Source: Anaerolineae bacterium
Lineage (GTDB): Bacteria; Chloroflexota; Anaerolineae; Promineifilales; Promineifilaceae
Direction of reading: 5' to 3'
Length of the DNA: 64,000 nucleotides
Assembly: GCA_028277515.1 (NCBI GenBank)
Contig: JANQGC010000231.1
Span: 1-64,000, forward strand
Positions 8,731 to 16,792 of the stretch are shown here, in pieces. Numbering within the stretch: position 1 is the first letter of the stretch; each line of letters opens with the position of its first letter. A program made the position numbers and the translations under genes. The notes under the pieces are model-generated. The model ran no database searches, was not told the origin of the DNA, and saw only the letters and a program-made list of their open reading frames with translations.

Positions 8731-9657
8731 TTAACGTCCGACGTCCACTGCGCGGCGTGTTCGCGGATCGGCGGCATCGCGCACGGCATCGCCCAGCAAA
8801 TTGAAAGCCAGCACGACCAGGAAAATGGCTAGGCCGGCCGAACCGGCGAACCAGGGGCGTTCCAAAAAATAGATGCGGCCGACGCTGATCATCGTGCCCC
8901 AATCGGCTGTGGGCGGCTGCACACCCAGGCCGATAAAGCTGATCGCCGCGCCGATCAGGATCGCCGAACCGAGATCCATCGTGGCCTGAACCATGACCGG
9001 CGTCATCACATTGGGCAGCACATGCGAAGTGATAATCTTCCAATTAGGCACGCCGATGCTGCGCGCCGCCTCAATATAATTCCTTTCGCGCAACGAGAGC
9101 GTCTGGGCGCGAACCAGGCGCGCATACCAGGGCCACCAGGTGAAGGAAATGGCGAGCATGGTATTGACGAAGCTCGATCCCAGGGCAGCAGCCAGGGCAA
9201 TAGCCAACAACAAAGGCGGGAAGGCCAGGAAGATGTCCGTGATGCGCATCAGCAGATTGTCCAGCCGGCCGCCATAAAAACCGGCGACAGCGCCCAAAGG
9301 CACGCCGATGATCACGGCCAGAAAAACGACCAAAAACCCAATGGCCAGCGAACTACGCCCGCCGAATAAGACACGTGCCAGCACATCCCGCCCCAGATAA
9401 TCCGTGCCTAAAGGGTGCGTCAGGTTGGGCGGGCTGAATTTCTCCAAAATATTGGGATCCCCCAAACCTTGTCCGGCATACGGGGTCAGGAAAGGGGCAA
9501 AAACGGCGCCCAGAATGAAGACCAGCAAAATCACCAGGCTGATCACGGCCAGGGGATCGCGCCGGAAGGCGCGCCACATCAGACTAAACTCGGAAATACG
9601 CCTGGCTTCCGGGAGATCTTCTACGCTTACTGCCAGGTCGGCAACGGTCGTGGCCAT
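8731..9657 (-). CDS. ABC transporter permease, DppC/OppC-like
   Basis: 308 residues with an N-terminal extension, a first membrane helix (LAVISLVILLVFILGAVF) and the BPD_transp_1 domain. The EAA loop that docks on the ATPases is visible as YIEAARSIGVPNWKIITSHVLPN. HPLGTDYLGRDVLARVLFGGR is the characteristic DppC segment. The start is supported by GGGAGGA about 9 nt upstream. It forms the channel together with the next permease; the two genes are 15 nt apart. The substrate is set by the binding lipoprotein at 11,729-13,378. Confidence 0.93.
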   Translation of the reverse strand: MATTVADLAVSVEDLPEARRISEFSLMWRAFRRDPLAVISLVILLVFILGAVFAPFLTPYAGQGLGDPNILEKFSPPNLTHPLGTDYLGRDVLARVLFGGRSSLAIGFLVVFLAVIIGVPLGAVAGFYGGRLDNLLMRITDIFLAFPPLLLAIALAAALGSSFVNTMLAISFTWWPWYARLVRAQTLSLRERNYIEAARSIGVPNWKIITSHVLPNVMTPVMVQATMDLGSAILIGAAISFIGLGVQPPTADWGTMISVGRIYFLERPWFAGSAGLAIFLVVLAFNLLGDAVRDAADPRTRRAVDVGR

Positions 9658-9672
9658 AATTGCAAATCCTCC

Positions 9673-10695
9673 CTACTGCAAGGTTACCCGCGGGTCGATC
9701 AAGGCTTGGGCGATATCAAGAAACAGGTTGATGAAAATGTAGAAAACGGTCATGATCAACGTTACGGAGACAATAACCGGGAAATCAACGCTTAAAACGG
9801 CATTGGTTATATAGGTTCCCAGGCCGGGCCAGGAAAAGATGATTTCGATCAGAATCGCCCCGGTTAAAGAGTACACAAACGCCAAACCTAAGGCATTCAA
9901 GGTAGGCACAATAGCGTTCTTGAGCGCCAGAACAAAAAGAATGGTCCGTTCGTGAATGCCACTGATGCGCGCGGCCATGATGTACTTTTCATTTAATACT
10001 TCGATCATCGTGGAGCGCGTCATGCGGATCGCCAGCCCGATGGGATAAGTGGCCAGGGCAATAGCGGGCAGGATGATGTGCAAGGAGGCATCTTCAAAGG
10101 CCACCCAGTTGCCGGTGAGCAGGGTGTCGATCAGATACATGCCGGTAATGACTTCAACCGGGTTCGATAAGGAGACCTCTGTAGAGATTCTGGCTCCCAG
10201 GGGCAGGATGCCTAATTGCCGGAAGAAGAGAAACTGCAACAACAGGCCAAGCAAAAAGGCGGGCATGGAAACGCCGGCGATGGAAATAAGGCGGGTCAAA
10301 TGGTCTAACCAGCTCCCTTTATTGGCCCCAGAAAGAACGCCCAGAGGGATGCCGATGACCACGGCGATGAACATGCCGGCCAGAACAAGCTCTAATGTAG
10401 CCGGCAAGAAGGTCTGGACATCGGTCAAAATCGGCTGGCGGGTTGTCACTGATGTGCCCAAATCACCCTGCAGGATGCCTGTTATATAGCGCCAATATTG
10501 GACATATAGCGGCTGGTCTAATCCAAGTTCAATGGTAGCTTTCTCGATTTGTTCGGCCGTCGGGCGGGGGCCGACCCAGGCTGCGGCCGGATCGGAGGGC
10601 ACAACACGGGCGATTAAGAAAGTAAAAATTGAGACGCTGATTAAGACAAATACAGCCATCAACAATCGTTTTAGAATATAATCCAGGCGCTGCAT
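9673..10695 (-). CDS. ABC transporter permease, DppB/OppB-like
   Basis: 340 residues from the ATG at 10695 (AAGGA at an 8-nt gap), 2 nt after the nitroreductase stop codon. The N-terminus (YILKRLLMAVFVLISVSIFTF) and the IELGLDQPLYVQYWRYITGILQGDLG segment are diagnostic for DppB-type permeases. The later EAA loop reads YIMAARISGIHERTILFVLALKNA. About six membrane helices are visible. It is inserted in an operon with a nitroreductase and a small helical protein, which is unusual for peptide importers and suggests co-regulation with a catabolic step. Confidence 0.93.
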   Translation of the reverse strand: MQRLDYILKRLLMAVFVLISVSIFTFLIARVVPSDPAAAWVGPRPTAEQIEKATIELGLDQPLYVQYWRYITGILQGDLGTSVTTRQPILTDVQTFLPATLELVLAGMFIAVVIGIPLGVLSGANKGSWLDHLTRLISIAGVSMPAFLLGLLLQFLFFRQLGILPLGARISTEVSLSNPVEVITGMYLIDTLLTGNWVAFEDASLHIILPAIALATYPIGLAIRMTRSTMIEVLNEKYIMAARISGIHERTILFVLALKNAIVPTLNALGLAFVYSLTGAILIEIIFSWPGLGTYITNAVLSVDFPVIVSVTLIMTVFYIFINLFLDIAQALIDPRVTLQ

Positions 10696-10697
10696 GA

Positions 10698-11261
10698 TTA
10701 TTGTCCTTGTTTTTCCCCAAATCGTTCCCAATCGGTCAAGCTTTGCCAGGTCACTTTTTTCTTTTTGCCGCGTACACTGCTCTGCATCGGCAGTTGTTTC
10801 TTGGGTGCAGCATAGCCCAGGGTGACCATTAAGGCGGGTTCCAGGTTGGCCGGCATGTTGAGAATGACGCGCACGGCCGTGCGGGAAAATGAAGTGACCG
10901 GACCCGATCCCACGCCCAGGGAATGGGCGGCCAACATCATTGTTTGCATCAACGAACCGAGGTCAATATAAGGAGCTTTATCCATATCGGAGAAATTTTC
11001 AGCCTGCACCGCGTCCCAGTCGATACACAGCAGGATAATAGCTTGTGGCTTTTGGAACATACCGGGCGAAACCATGCGCAGCAGCTGTATTAATAGAGGG
11101 TCATGAACCGCCACAAAGCGGTGTACGCGTTGGTTGCCTCCGACAGGCGCCCAGCGCCCGGCTTCCAGAATCTTTTCCAACTTCTCACGCTCGACGGGCT
11201 GATCGGTCATATTGCGAATGACACGCCGAGTTTTGATGACATCCAGTGTATGTGTGCTCAT
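10698..11261 (-). CDS. Nitroreductase-family FMN oxidoreductase
   Basis: 187 residues from the ATG at 11261. This start overlaps the stop of the upstream small gene by 4 nt (ATGA) and has GAGAGG 5 nt before it. The fold is recognised by TLDVIKTRRVIRNMTDQPVEREKLEKILEAGRWAP at the N-terminus (FMN-phosphate contacts around KTRR) and by LGSLMQTMMLAAHSLGVGSGPVTS in the core. The family reduces nitro groups, quinones, flavins or other electrophiles with NAD(P)H, and some members dehalogenate or desaturate small molecules. Its position inside the ABC-importer operon implies that it acts on the imported compound or on a pathway intermediate. The C-terminus is Lys/Arg-rich (RGKKKKVTW). Confidence 0.85.
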   Translation of the reverse strand: MSTHTLDVIKTRRVIRNMTDQPVEREKLEKILEAGRWAPVGGNQRVHRFVAVHDPLLIQLLRMVSPGMFQKPQAIILLCIDWDAVQAENFSDMDKAPYIDLGSLMQTMMLAAHSLGVGSGPVTSFSRTAVRVILNMPANLEPALMVTLGYAAPKKQLPMQSSVRGKKKKVTWQSLTDWERFGEKQGQ

Positions 11262-11581
11262 GAAAACCTCTCTTCCAGACCGTTTTGCTCCACCCAATAT
11301 TGGGCGACCATGGCGCATAAGTGATCCAATGCGCTGACAAAAGCCTCTTTATCATTCATGATAATATGCGCCTGCTCGGTTTTATCGACGCTGGCAGCCA
11401 GCAGATGCTGCGCATCAGGCGAGACACGCTCGGATACAAAATCGCGAATCATTTCCGCAGCGGTTAGAAAGCGCATGGATGCATAATGATGAGGATCTTC
11501 TAACTGTGTACGGGCGCAAACCAGGAAAAAAGTAAACAATTCCATAACCTGGTCTTCAGTACGCACCATCTTTTCGGCCAT
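11258..11581 (-). CDS. Small all-helical protein of unknown function in the importer operon
   Basis: 107 residues, predicted mostly alpha-helical, acidic, with no signal peptide and no membrane segment. I cannot assign it to a named family with confidence; it recalls short helical proteins (about 100 residues) that accompany oxidoreductases. A visible feature is the conserved-looking N-terminal half (MELFTFFLVCARTQLEDPHHYASMRFLTAAEM). Its stop codon overlaps the nitroreductase start by 4 nt, so the two are probably made in fixed ratio and might interact. It is the first gene after the hairpin separating the binding-protein gene from the rest of the operon. Confidence 0.72.
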   Translation of the reverse strand: MAEKMVRTEDQVMELFTFFLVCARTQLEDPHHYASMRFLTAAEMIRDFVSERVSPDAQHLLAASVDKTEQAHIIMNDKEAFVSALDHLCAMVAQYWVEQNGLEERFS

Positions 11582-11625
11582 TAACTCTTCTCCTTAATAA
11601 GTGGTTTGTTCGCTAAATCCTTTAT

Positions 11626-11690
11626 AAATGCCAGGCACTTTTTTTGCTGTATAACCTCAAGAAGGTAGGTTGAAGTGCCGGGCATTTTTC
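11626..11690 (-). terminator. Hairpin between the binding-lipoprotein gene and the rest of the importer operon
   Basis: AAATGCCAGGCACTT (11626-11640) pairs with AAGTGCCGGGCATTT (11673-11687) with one mismatch; runs of T or A flank both arms. Lying just after the binding-protein gene on the minus strand, it could stop most transcripts there and keep the binding protein more abundant than the permeases and ATPases, a common arrangement. Confidence 0.5.
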
Positions 11691-11728
11691 TTATGGCCAA
11701 AGTGACTGTCACATTCCTTAAATGCTGG

Positions 11729-13378
11729 CTATTTGCTGAGATCGTAGACGAACACCACGTGGGGATAAGCGGGATTATCCGTAAAGCCCTGCAGCTCAAC
11801 CCGGCCCAGGTGGGTGTTGGCTACGTCGTAGAAGAACATGGCTACCGCATCCTCGACCAATATTTCCTGGGCGTCGATGAATAATTGCGTGGCCTGCTCA
11901 CGATCGCTGCCAGTAATGGAATCGGCCGTATCGATCAACTCGTCAAACTCCGGGTTATTGTAGTAGCCCAGGTTGAACAGCGTTTCCTCCTCGGAACGGA
12001 ACATGCCGTACAGCCAGCTAATGGGCGAGACAAAATCCGGCCACCAGTACATGGCAAAAATATCCTGCGCATTTTGCGGATCGGACTTGCCCAGATCCCA
12101 TTGCGCCTCCCAGGTCATGGGTTGCACTTCCAGGTTGATACCCAGTTTGGCCAGTTCCGCCTTCCACAGTTCGCCAACCTGTTGTTCATCCAGGTCCCCG
12201 GTGGCGTAAGTGTAAAGCAGGTCGAATCCACCATCAGGATAACCCGCTTCAGCCAGCAGTTCAGCCGCCTTTTCCAGATCGTAGCTATACTGTTTTAAAT
12301 CCGAACTGTGCGCCCACAAGCCGGCCGGGATTGGGCCATAAGCCTGGGTGGCCCGTTGGCCCATGACACCCTCAATAAACTGCTGATAGGGGAAAGCATA
12401 GGAGATGGCCTGTCTGACCAGTGGATCATCCAGAGGTGGTTTCCGGGTGTTCAGCAAACCCAGCAGGTTTTGGAAGCCGGGGTTAATATAGACCACCACA
12501 TCCTCACGGGCATCAAGCGCTTCCAGGTTATCGGCCGGAATATCATAGGTAAAGTCGGCCGTGCCCGCTTCCATCATCTGCTGCCGCACCACCGGGTCTT
12601 CGACAATTTGGAAGACGGCTGTGTCAAACTGCTCATCCGACCAATCACCCCAATAATCTTCATTGCGGCTCATGACGATGCGTGACCCCCGTTCGTAACT
12701 ATCAATGGTATAAGGACCCGTCCCGGCGCAGTTACCTTCATTGAACCATTCGTGCCCCAGTTCCGTATATGCCTGGGGGCTGTAGATCCAGGCGGCATAG
12801 CCGGCGGAAGCAATCAAATCCAGGGGAGCCGGATAGCTCAAATTAAATTTGACGGTGTACTCATCAACGACTTCAATGGACTCCACCGGCGCCCAAATAT
12901 AAGAAGCGCCTGCGCCGAGTTCAATCGTGTTGTCGATAGCTGCTTTGACTGCTTCGGCATTGAATGGTTCGCCATCATGGAAAGTAATTCCTTGGCGCAG
13001 ATTAAAGGTCCACTCGGTGCTATCCTCGTTGGTCTCCCAGCTTGTGGCCAGTTTAGGGCTGAGTACATCACTGCTGCCCGGTGGATTATAGAATGTCAGG
13101 GTTTCATAACAGTTAGCCATGATCGCTAAATCGTTGGAAAAACTGCTGGCCGGATTTAAGTCCGGGAAAGTGGTTGGATGGGCATAAATAAACACATTTT
13201 CTCCGGCAGTTTCTTCCTCCGCGGGCGCGCTTTCTTCTTCAGGCGCGGCTTCTTCCTCCGCTGCCGGCGCAGACTCTTCTTCAACAGGCGCCTGGCTGCC
13301 ACCACAGGCAGCCATAAACAGCGCGATTAACAACAGGGTAACAATCATCAAGAACCAATTTTGTCTCTTATTCATCAT
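11729..13378 (-). CDS. Peptide/nickel-type solute-binding lipoprotein (SBP family 5)
   Basis: 549 residues. A lipoprotein signal (hydrophobic stretch then FMAAC, Cys25) is followed by an Ala/Glu-rich linker (residues ~30-60), a layout common in Chloroflexota binding proteins. The SBP_bac_5 domain follows: LATSWETNEDSTEWTFNLRQGITFHDGEPF is the family signature region, and DNLEALDAREDVVVYINPG and LLNTRKPPLDDPLVRQAISYAF are typical later blocks. The start may be the second ATG (13375), which has AAGGAG at a 6-nt gap. The protein captures the substrate outside the cell and delivers it to the DppB/DppC-like permeases. Related proteins bind peptides, nickel chelates, opines or heme, so the ligand is not predictable here. 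Confidence 0.92.
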   Translation of the reverse strand: MMNKRQNWFLMIVTLLLIALFMAACGGSQAPVEEESAPAAEEEAAPEEESAPAEEETAGENVFIYAHPTTFPDLNPASSFSNDLAIMANCYETLTFYNPPGSSDVLSPKLATSWETNEDSTEWTFNLRQGITFHDGEPFNAEAVKAAIDNTIELGAGASYIWAPVESIEVVDEYTVKFNLSYPAPLDLIASAGYAAWIYSPQAYTELGHEWFNEGNCAGTGPYTIDSYERGSRIVMSRNEDYWGDWSDEQFDTAVFQIVEDPVVRQQMMEAGTADFTYDIPADNLEALDAREDVVVYINPGFQNLLGLLNTRKPPLDDPLVRQAISYAFPYQQFIEGVMGQRATQAYGPIPAGLWAHSSDLKQYSYDLEKAAELLAEAGYPDGGFDLLYTYATGDLDEQQVGELWKAELAKLGINLEVQPMTWEAQWDLGKSDPQNAQDIFAMYWWPDFVSPISWLYGMFRSEEETLFNLGYYNNPEFDELIDTADSITGSDREQATQLFIDAQEILVEDAVAMFFYDVANTHLGRVELQGFTDNPAYPHVVFVYDLSK

Positions 13379-13420
13379 CTGCTCCTTTCCTTTTACAAAA
13401 GATTTTTAGAATTGTGTTAC

Positions 13421-14425
13421 CTATTCTTGCTCACGATAAGGTACCGTCATCACGTACAAATCCTGTCCCATAAACACCTCCTCACCGGTGATGGGCGTTC
13501 CACGAATGCCCAGGGTGCTAATTAAGTCAGGAAATGCGGCCGCTGGTTGGCCATTAACCCTTAATTCTCGATAGCGATGGCTGTAGATTAATTGCAGATG
13601 CCGGTTATCAACATCGCGCAGATCGATCTGGCCGTAGGCAGACCGGCTCTGACCATGCCAGCGCATCCCTGTGACCGTCGCGAAGGTAGAAAACTGCCAC
13701 GAAAACAGTTCTTGCAAGGCAGCGACCGTCGCTTCCCCATCCAGTTCATTGACGGAGAGCATGACCTGGCCGACCTGCAAGGTGTGACTGATCTGCGAAA
13801 GCTGCATCCCCTCCTGCGAGTTCCTTGGCGGCAAGGGGCCGGCTGCGGCCACATAACTTTCCTTTTCGGAAAGCGGCACTTGGCATAATAAGCGTTGCAA
13901 CTCGGCCGGATATCCTTCCAGGAGATGCTCCTGACCCGTACCATTCCGGCCAACCAGGCTGAGAATAAAAGAATCCTGGGGAGCCAATTCCTGCCAATGG
14001 GCGATGAGATTACGCAAGGAGACGGGATGGTGGGTCGCCGCAATGCCGCAATTTAATAGTGGCACACCCAAAAATCCGCCTAATTCCCAACCGATGATGC
14101 TGTCAACGGCGCCCAGCCCCCCATTCATCAGCGCCTGCACCTCCATCCCTAAAGCGTCTTGCAGCATTTGTATAGCGCGGTGGGCCTGGTAAGGTCGGAT
14201 CGTTTGAGTGTCCGTTCCTGAGCTATGGACGGGCATGATGGCGGCGACAAGCGCCGGCTCAGGTAAGGAAGCTAACTGGTTGATACCTGCCGCATTTTGA
14301 TTGATAGCCTGTTCACCCAGGTATAGACCATCTTCCAGCTTGCCGCCGCCGCCACATCCCAAAACGGCACCGCCGAGGACGGCCGCTTCCATCGTCAGCG
14401 CATCTAAGCCGCTTTTCAGGTGCAT
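13421..14425 (-). CDS. DUF917 / S-methyl-thiohydantoin desulfurase family protein, copy 2 (divergent)
   Basis: 334 residues; GGAG lies 7 nt before the ATG. The glycine-rich motif GCGGGGKLEDG sits at residues 23-33, exactly aligned with GTGGGGKAE of copy 1, but the second position is Cys instead of Thr and the protein is ~45 residues shorter. The middle (MNGGLGAVDSIIGWELGGFLGVPLLNCG) matches the VAAELGAGNTPAPLVCGARLGIPVVD block of copy 1. The two copies may be subunits of one hetero-oligomer or enzymes for successive steps. It lies 42 nt upstream of the binding-lipoprotein gene and 270 nt after the PucR-type regulator on the same strand. Confidence 0.75.
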   Translation of the reverse strand: MHLKSGLDALTMEAAVLGGAVLGCGGGGKLEDGLYLGEQAINQNAAGINQLASLPEPALVAAIMPVHSSGTDTQTIRPYQAHRAIQMLQDALGMEVQALMNGGLGAVDSIIGWELGGFLGVPLLNCGIAATHHPVSLRNLIAHWQELAPQDSFILSLVGRNGTGQEHLLEGYPAELQRLLCQVPLSEKESYVAAAGPLPPRNSQEGMQLSQISHTLQVGQVMLSVNELDGEATVAALQELFSWQFSTFATVTGMRWHGQSRSAYGQIDLRDVDNRHLQLIYSHRYRELRVNGQPAAAFPDLISTLGIRGTPITGEEVFMGQDLYVMTVPYREQE

Positions 14426-14439
14426 GGTTCACTCCAGAT

Positions 14440-14520
14440 TTCTTAATAAGTGACAGGTACTTTACACCCTTTGTTGTCGCTCAAATAATGAGCAAAGTGA
14501 CTGTCACCTGACTTAAACAA
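14440..14520. repeat. GTGACTGTCAC-type short palindromes downstream of pucR-like gene
   Basis: The interval carries AAGTGACAGGTACTTT and AAAGTGACTGTCACCT, two members of the short palindrome group, with the arms some 40 nt apart. Similar pairs occur at 11,693-11,706 and 43,780-43,855. They may act as terminators between pucR and the second DUF917 gene. Confidence 0.5.
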
Positions 14521-14621
14521 ACCACTATATTTAAGTTTAAATGATCTGATTTTTGCCGTCTATGGGGAACAGAGATGAAATAGAGAGCGCCTATTTATCC
14601 CGATTGGATAAATGAACGAAA

Positions 14622-14676
14622 GTAACCGCGAAATCCATTTCGCGTCCCTCTGGCGAGGATATGAATCCTCGGTTAC
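14622..14676 (-). repeat. Two-hairpin GTAAC-ended element, copy A1
   Basis: A 55-bp element that begins GTAACC and ends GGTTAC. It contains the hairpins CGCGAAAT-cc-ATTTCGCG and GAGGAT-atga-ATCCTC. It is a near-identical inverted copy (about 5 differences) of the element at 16,547-16,601, so the PucR-type gene lies between the two. Confidence 0.85.
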
Positions 14677-14695
14677 GTTTAACCATAAATGGCTG

Positions 14696-16357
14696 CTAAG
14701 CAGTTGGTTCGGAATGAGCCAACCGGAGACGCAGCAGCTTGGTTGCCAGGTAATAGGCCAGTTGGCGCTCGCCGGCAAAGGGGTCGATGCCCAGGATTTC
14801 CTCGATACGGCGCAGGCGGTATTTCAATGTTTTGGGATGCACGAATAAGCGCGTCGCTGCCTGTTGGTTGACCTGGTTGGCGTCAAAGTAAAACTCTAAT
14901 GTTTTTACCAGTTCCGTGTCATTCCTTTGATCGTAGGTAATCAGCCGGCCTAAGGTCTGATCCAGCCAATGGCTGACTTCTGCCTGGTCCGCAAACCGCC
15001 TGAATAAGACGTAGTGGCCTACATCTTCATACCATACAATGGGCGGTTTATGTGACAGGCGGGTGATGACATCCAGGGCGGCCGTCGCTTCCTGGTAACT
15101 GGCACGTAGCCCGGACACGTGCTCATAAAAACTGCCGATAGCAATAGAGATAGATAATTCATCCAACGTTTCCGGCACGCCGGCGCAGATGATTTCGGCC
15201 AGGGAATGAGTGGCTCTTTGGGCCTGGGTCAAGGGCATCTCCGCCGCAAAATGAGGCATGACCACTACGCTGTCGCTCCTCTCCACGACGATTGCCAGAG
15301 GATTCTCGCTCTGCACAACCCGCAAAACCCCTTGCAAAAATCTTCTTTTAATCTGTTGGAAGTGCTCTTCGCTCTGGTCGATATGGCGTAAATAATATGC
15401 TTCAAACTGATTCAGGTCGACGACCATAACCACCCGTTTGTTAATCAAATCCCAACCCAGCGAACGGCCGCGTGCCAGGAGCGCATCAACAGAATGGTAT
15501 TCACCGGCCAACATGTCATCCAGGAAGTCCCGCTTGAGTCGTCGTTCAGTTTCTAATACGGCCCGCCGCTTAGCCAATTCCAGGGAAGCCACGATTGCCG
15601 CTTGTTCGATAGCCGTCAGATCGAGCGGATTGGCCGCCTTCTGCGCATCCCAGACTAGCAGAAACCCCTCCATCTGTCCTTGTTCACCAGATACCAGGGG
15701 GGTCAGCCAGCAGCCGCTTTCTTTGTGCCAGGCCAATCTCGAACTGGCCGAATGCATGATCTCGCGCAGGAATTTTTTACTTTTAATTTGGTCTTCGGTC
15801 TCTTGTGAAAACGATTGGCCGGCCAAAACTTCCCCCCAGGTGGAGATGATGCCCACCGGCCGTTTGATGAGTTCCTGTAGCGCATCCACAACAGCCGGCA
15901 GGCCATCTCCACTCAAAATGAGGCCTGTCAACCGGTTGTGGATCTCCTGTGAACGTTGCAGTAGAAACGACTTCTCCTGCGAAATCGCCTGAATAAGCGG
16001 GGTAATGATCTCCGGATAAGCGACCTCTTCCTCAATTTCAATCAGCGGCAAATCCACAGCTTCCGCGGCCTGGATGACCCGCGGGTCCAGGGCATCCTGC
16101 ACACCTTTCTGAAATACCAGGGCCGTGCATCCATTCTTGTTCAGGCCGATGATATTTTCAATTTGCATTTGTACGTTATTGCTTAGCGCGTAGAAACTGG
16201 TCAGGAATAATTGATCTTTCGTTTCCCAGTTCGGCTCCCAGGGGGCTTCCAAAATATTGACATCTTGAATGACCCGGTTCAGCCCGCGACTTCCGGCGAG
16301 TAAGCGCCCCTTCCGTAAACCGCCGATATTCAAAGCCTGCCTGACAGTAATTGACAT
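14696..16357 (-). CDS. PucR-family transcriptional regulator
   Basis: 553 residues. The N-terminal PucR domain (residues ~5-125) shows TVRQALNIGGLRKGRLLAGS, the NILEAPWEPNWETKDQLFLTS block and LVFQKGVQDALDPRVIQAAE. A middle GGDEF-like region of the CdaR type follows (RVVMVVDLNQFEAYYL, SISIAIGSFYEHVSGLRASYQEA). The C-terminal HTH_30 domain reads LEFYFDANQVNQQAATRLFVHPKTLKYRLRRIEEILG. PucR proteins activate or repress purine, allantoin, polyamine or amino-acid catabolism in response to pathway compounds. It is the first gene of the minus-strand cluster, so it probably controls the importer and the DUF917 enzymes. It is flanked by inverted copies of a 55-bp repeat. Confidence 0.9.
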   Translation of the reverse strand: MSITVRQALNIGGLRKGRLLAGSRGLNRVIQDVNILEAPWEPNWETKDQLFLTSFYALSNNVQMQIENIIGLNKNGCTALVFQKGVQDALDPRVIQAAEAVDLPLIEIEEEVAYPEIITPLIQAISQEKSFLLQRSQEIHNRLTGLILSGDGLPAVVDALQELIKRPVGIISTWGEVLAGQSFSQETEDQIKSKKFLREIMHSASSRLAWHKESGCWLTPLVSGEQGQMEGFLLVWDAQKAANPLDLTAIEQAAIVASLELAKRRAVLETERRLKRDFLDDMLAGEYHSVDALLARGRSLGWDLINKRVVMVVDLNQFEAYYLRHIDQSEEHFQQIKRRFLQGVLRVVQSENPLAIVVERSDSVVVMPHFAAEMPLTQAQRATHSLAEIICAGVPETLDELSISIAIGSFYEHVSGLRASYQEATAALDVITRLSHKPPIVWYEDVGHYVLFRRFADQAEVSHWLDQTLGRLITYDQRNDTELVKTLEFYFDANQVNQQAATRLFVHPKTLKYRLRRIEEILGIDPFAGERQLAYYLATKLLRLRLAHSEPTA

Positions 16358-16383
16358 AATGGTTTTTTTGAACTTACTAATAC

Positions 16384-16520
16384 ATTGTAGCGTGAGCTTT
16401 CCAGCTTGCGCTGAAACAACCCTTCAATGAACTCAGGACAGGCCTGGAAAGGTTGTTCTACGGTAGCGCGAGCTTTCTAGCTTGCGCATGAAACAACCTG
16501 GAAAGTTTGTTCTACAGTAG
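16384..16520. repeat. Two tandem GTAGAAC-group double hairpins between pucR-like gene and PPDK
   Basis: Two copies in tandem each hold a GAGCTTT-cc/ct-AGCTTGCGC palindrome, a short linker TGAAACAACC, a second palindrome built from AACAACC or AAACAA arms around TGGAAAG, and the tail TTCTAC(G/A)GTAG. Together with copy A2 they fill most of the 435-bp gap between two divergent genes (16,358-16,792). The rest of the gap, about 16,602-16,780, is AT-rich and must hold the PPDK promoter; I see no clear boxes. Confidence 0.7.
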
Positions 16521-16546
16521 GGCATTTATTGAACTAAACTGTAAAC

Positions 16547-16601
16547 GTAACCGAGGATTCCATTCCTCGCCGGAGGGGCGCGAAATGGATTTCGCGGTTA
16601 C
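16547..16601 (+). repeat. Two-hairpin GTAAC-ended element, copy A2
   Basis: A 55-bp element from GTAACC to GGTTAC with hairpins GAGGATtccATTCCTC and CGCGAAAT-gg-ATTTCGCG separated by a G-rich spacer. It is the inverted partner of copy A1 at 14,622. Confidence 0.85.
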
Positions 16602-16792
16602 AAGTCTACCTCTTTAAAATACAAGATTCATAAATAGTAAGTGATCAGGATATCGTTGTAAAGTATAAGATGAGGCCTGCTTGTGTAATAAAGGATGTCA
16701 AGTGTCGCCTCTGCGGGTATGATTAGAAGCAGCAAAACCTGTCAAGGTTGAGCGATCACGCTTTAGTTCATTATAACCACAGGGAGGCCATC

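Noticed and set aside
11581..11799. 72-codon minus-strand frame between importer genes
   Set aside because: It overlaps the end of the binding-protein gene and the hairpin, and reads like non-coding sequence.
16384..16520. CRISPR array
   Set aside because: Only two or three units, with palindromic variable parts and no unique spacers of even length; no cas genes.
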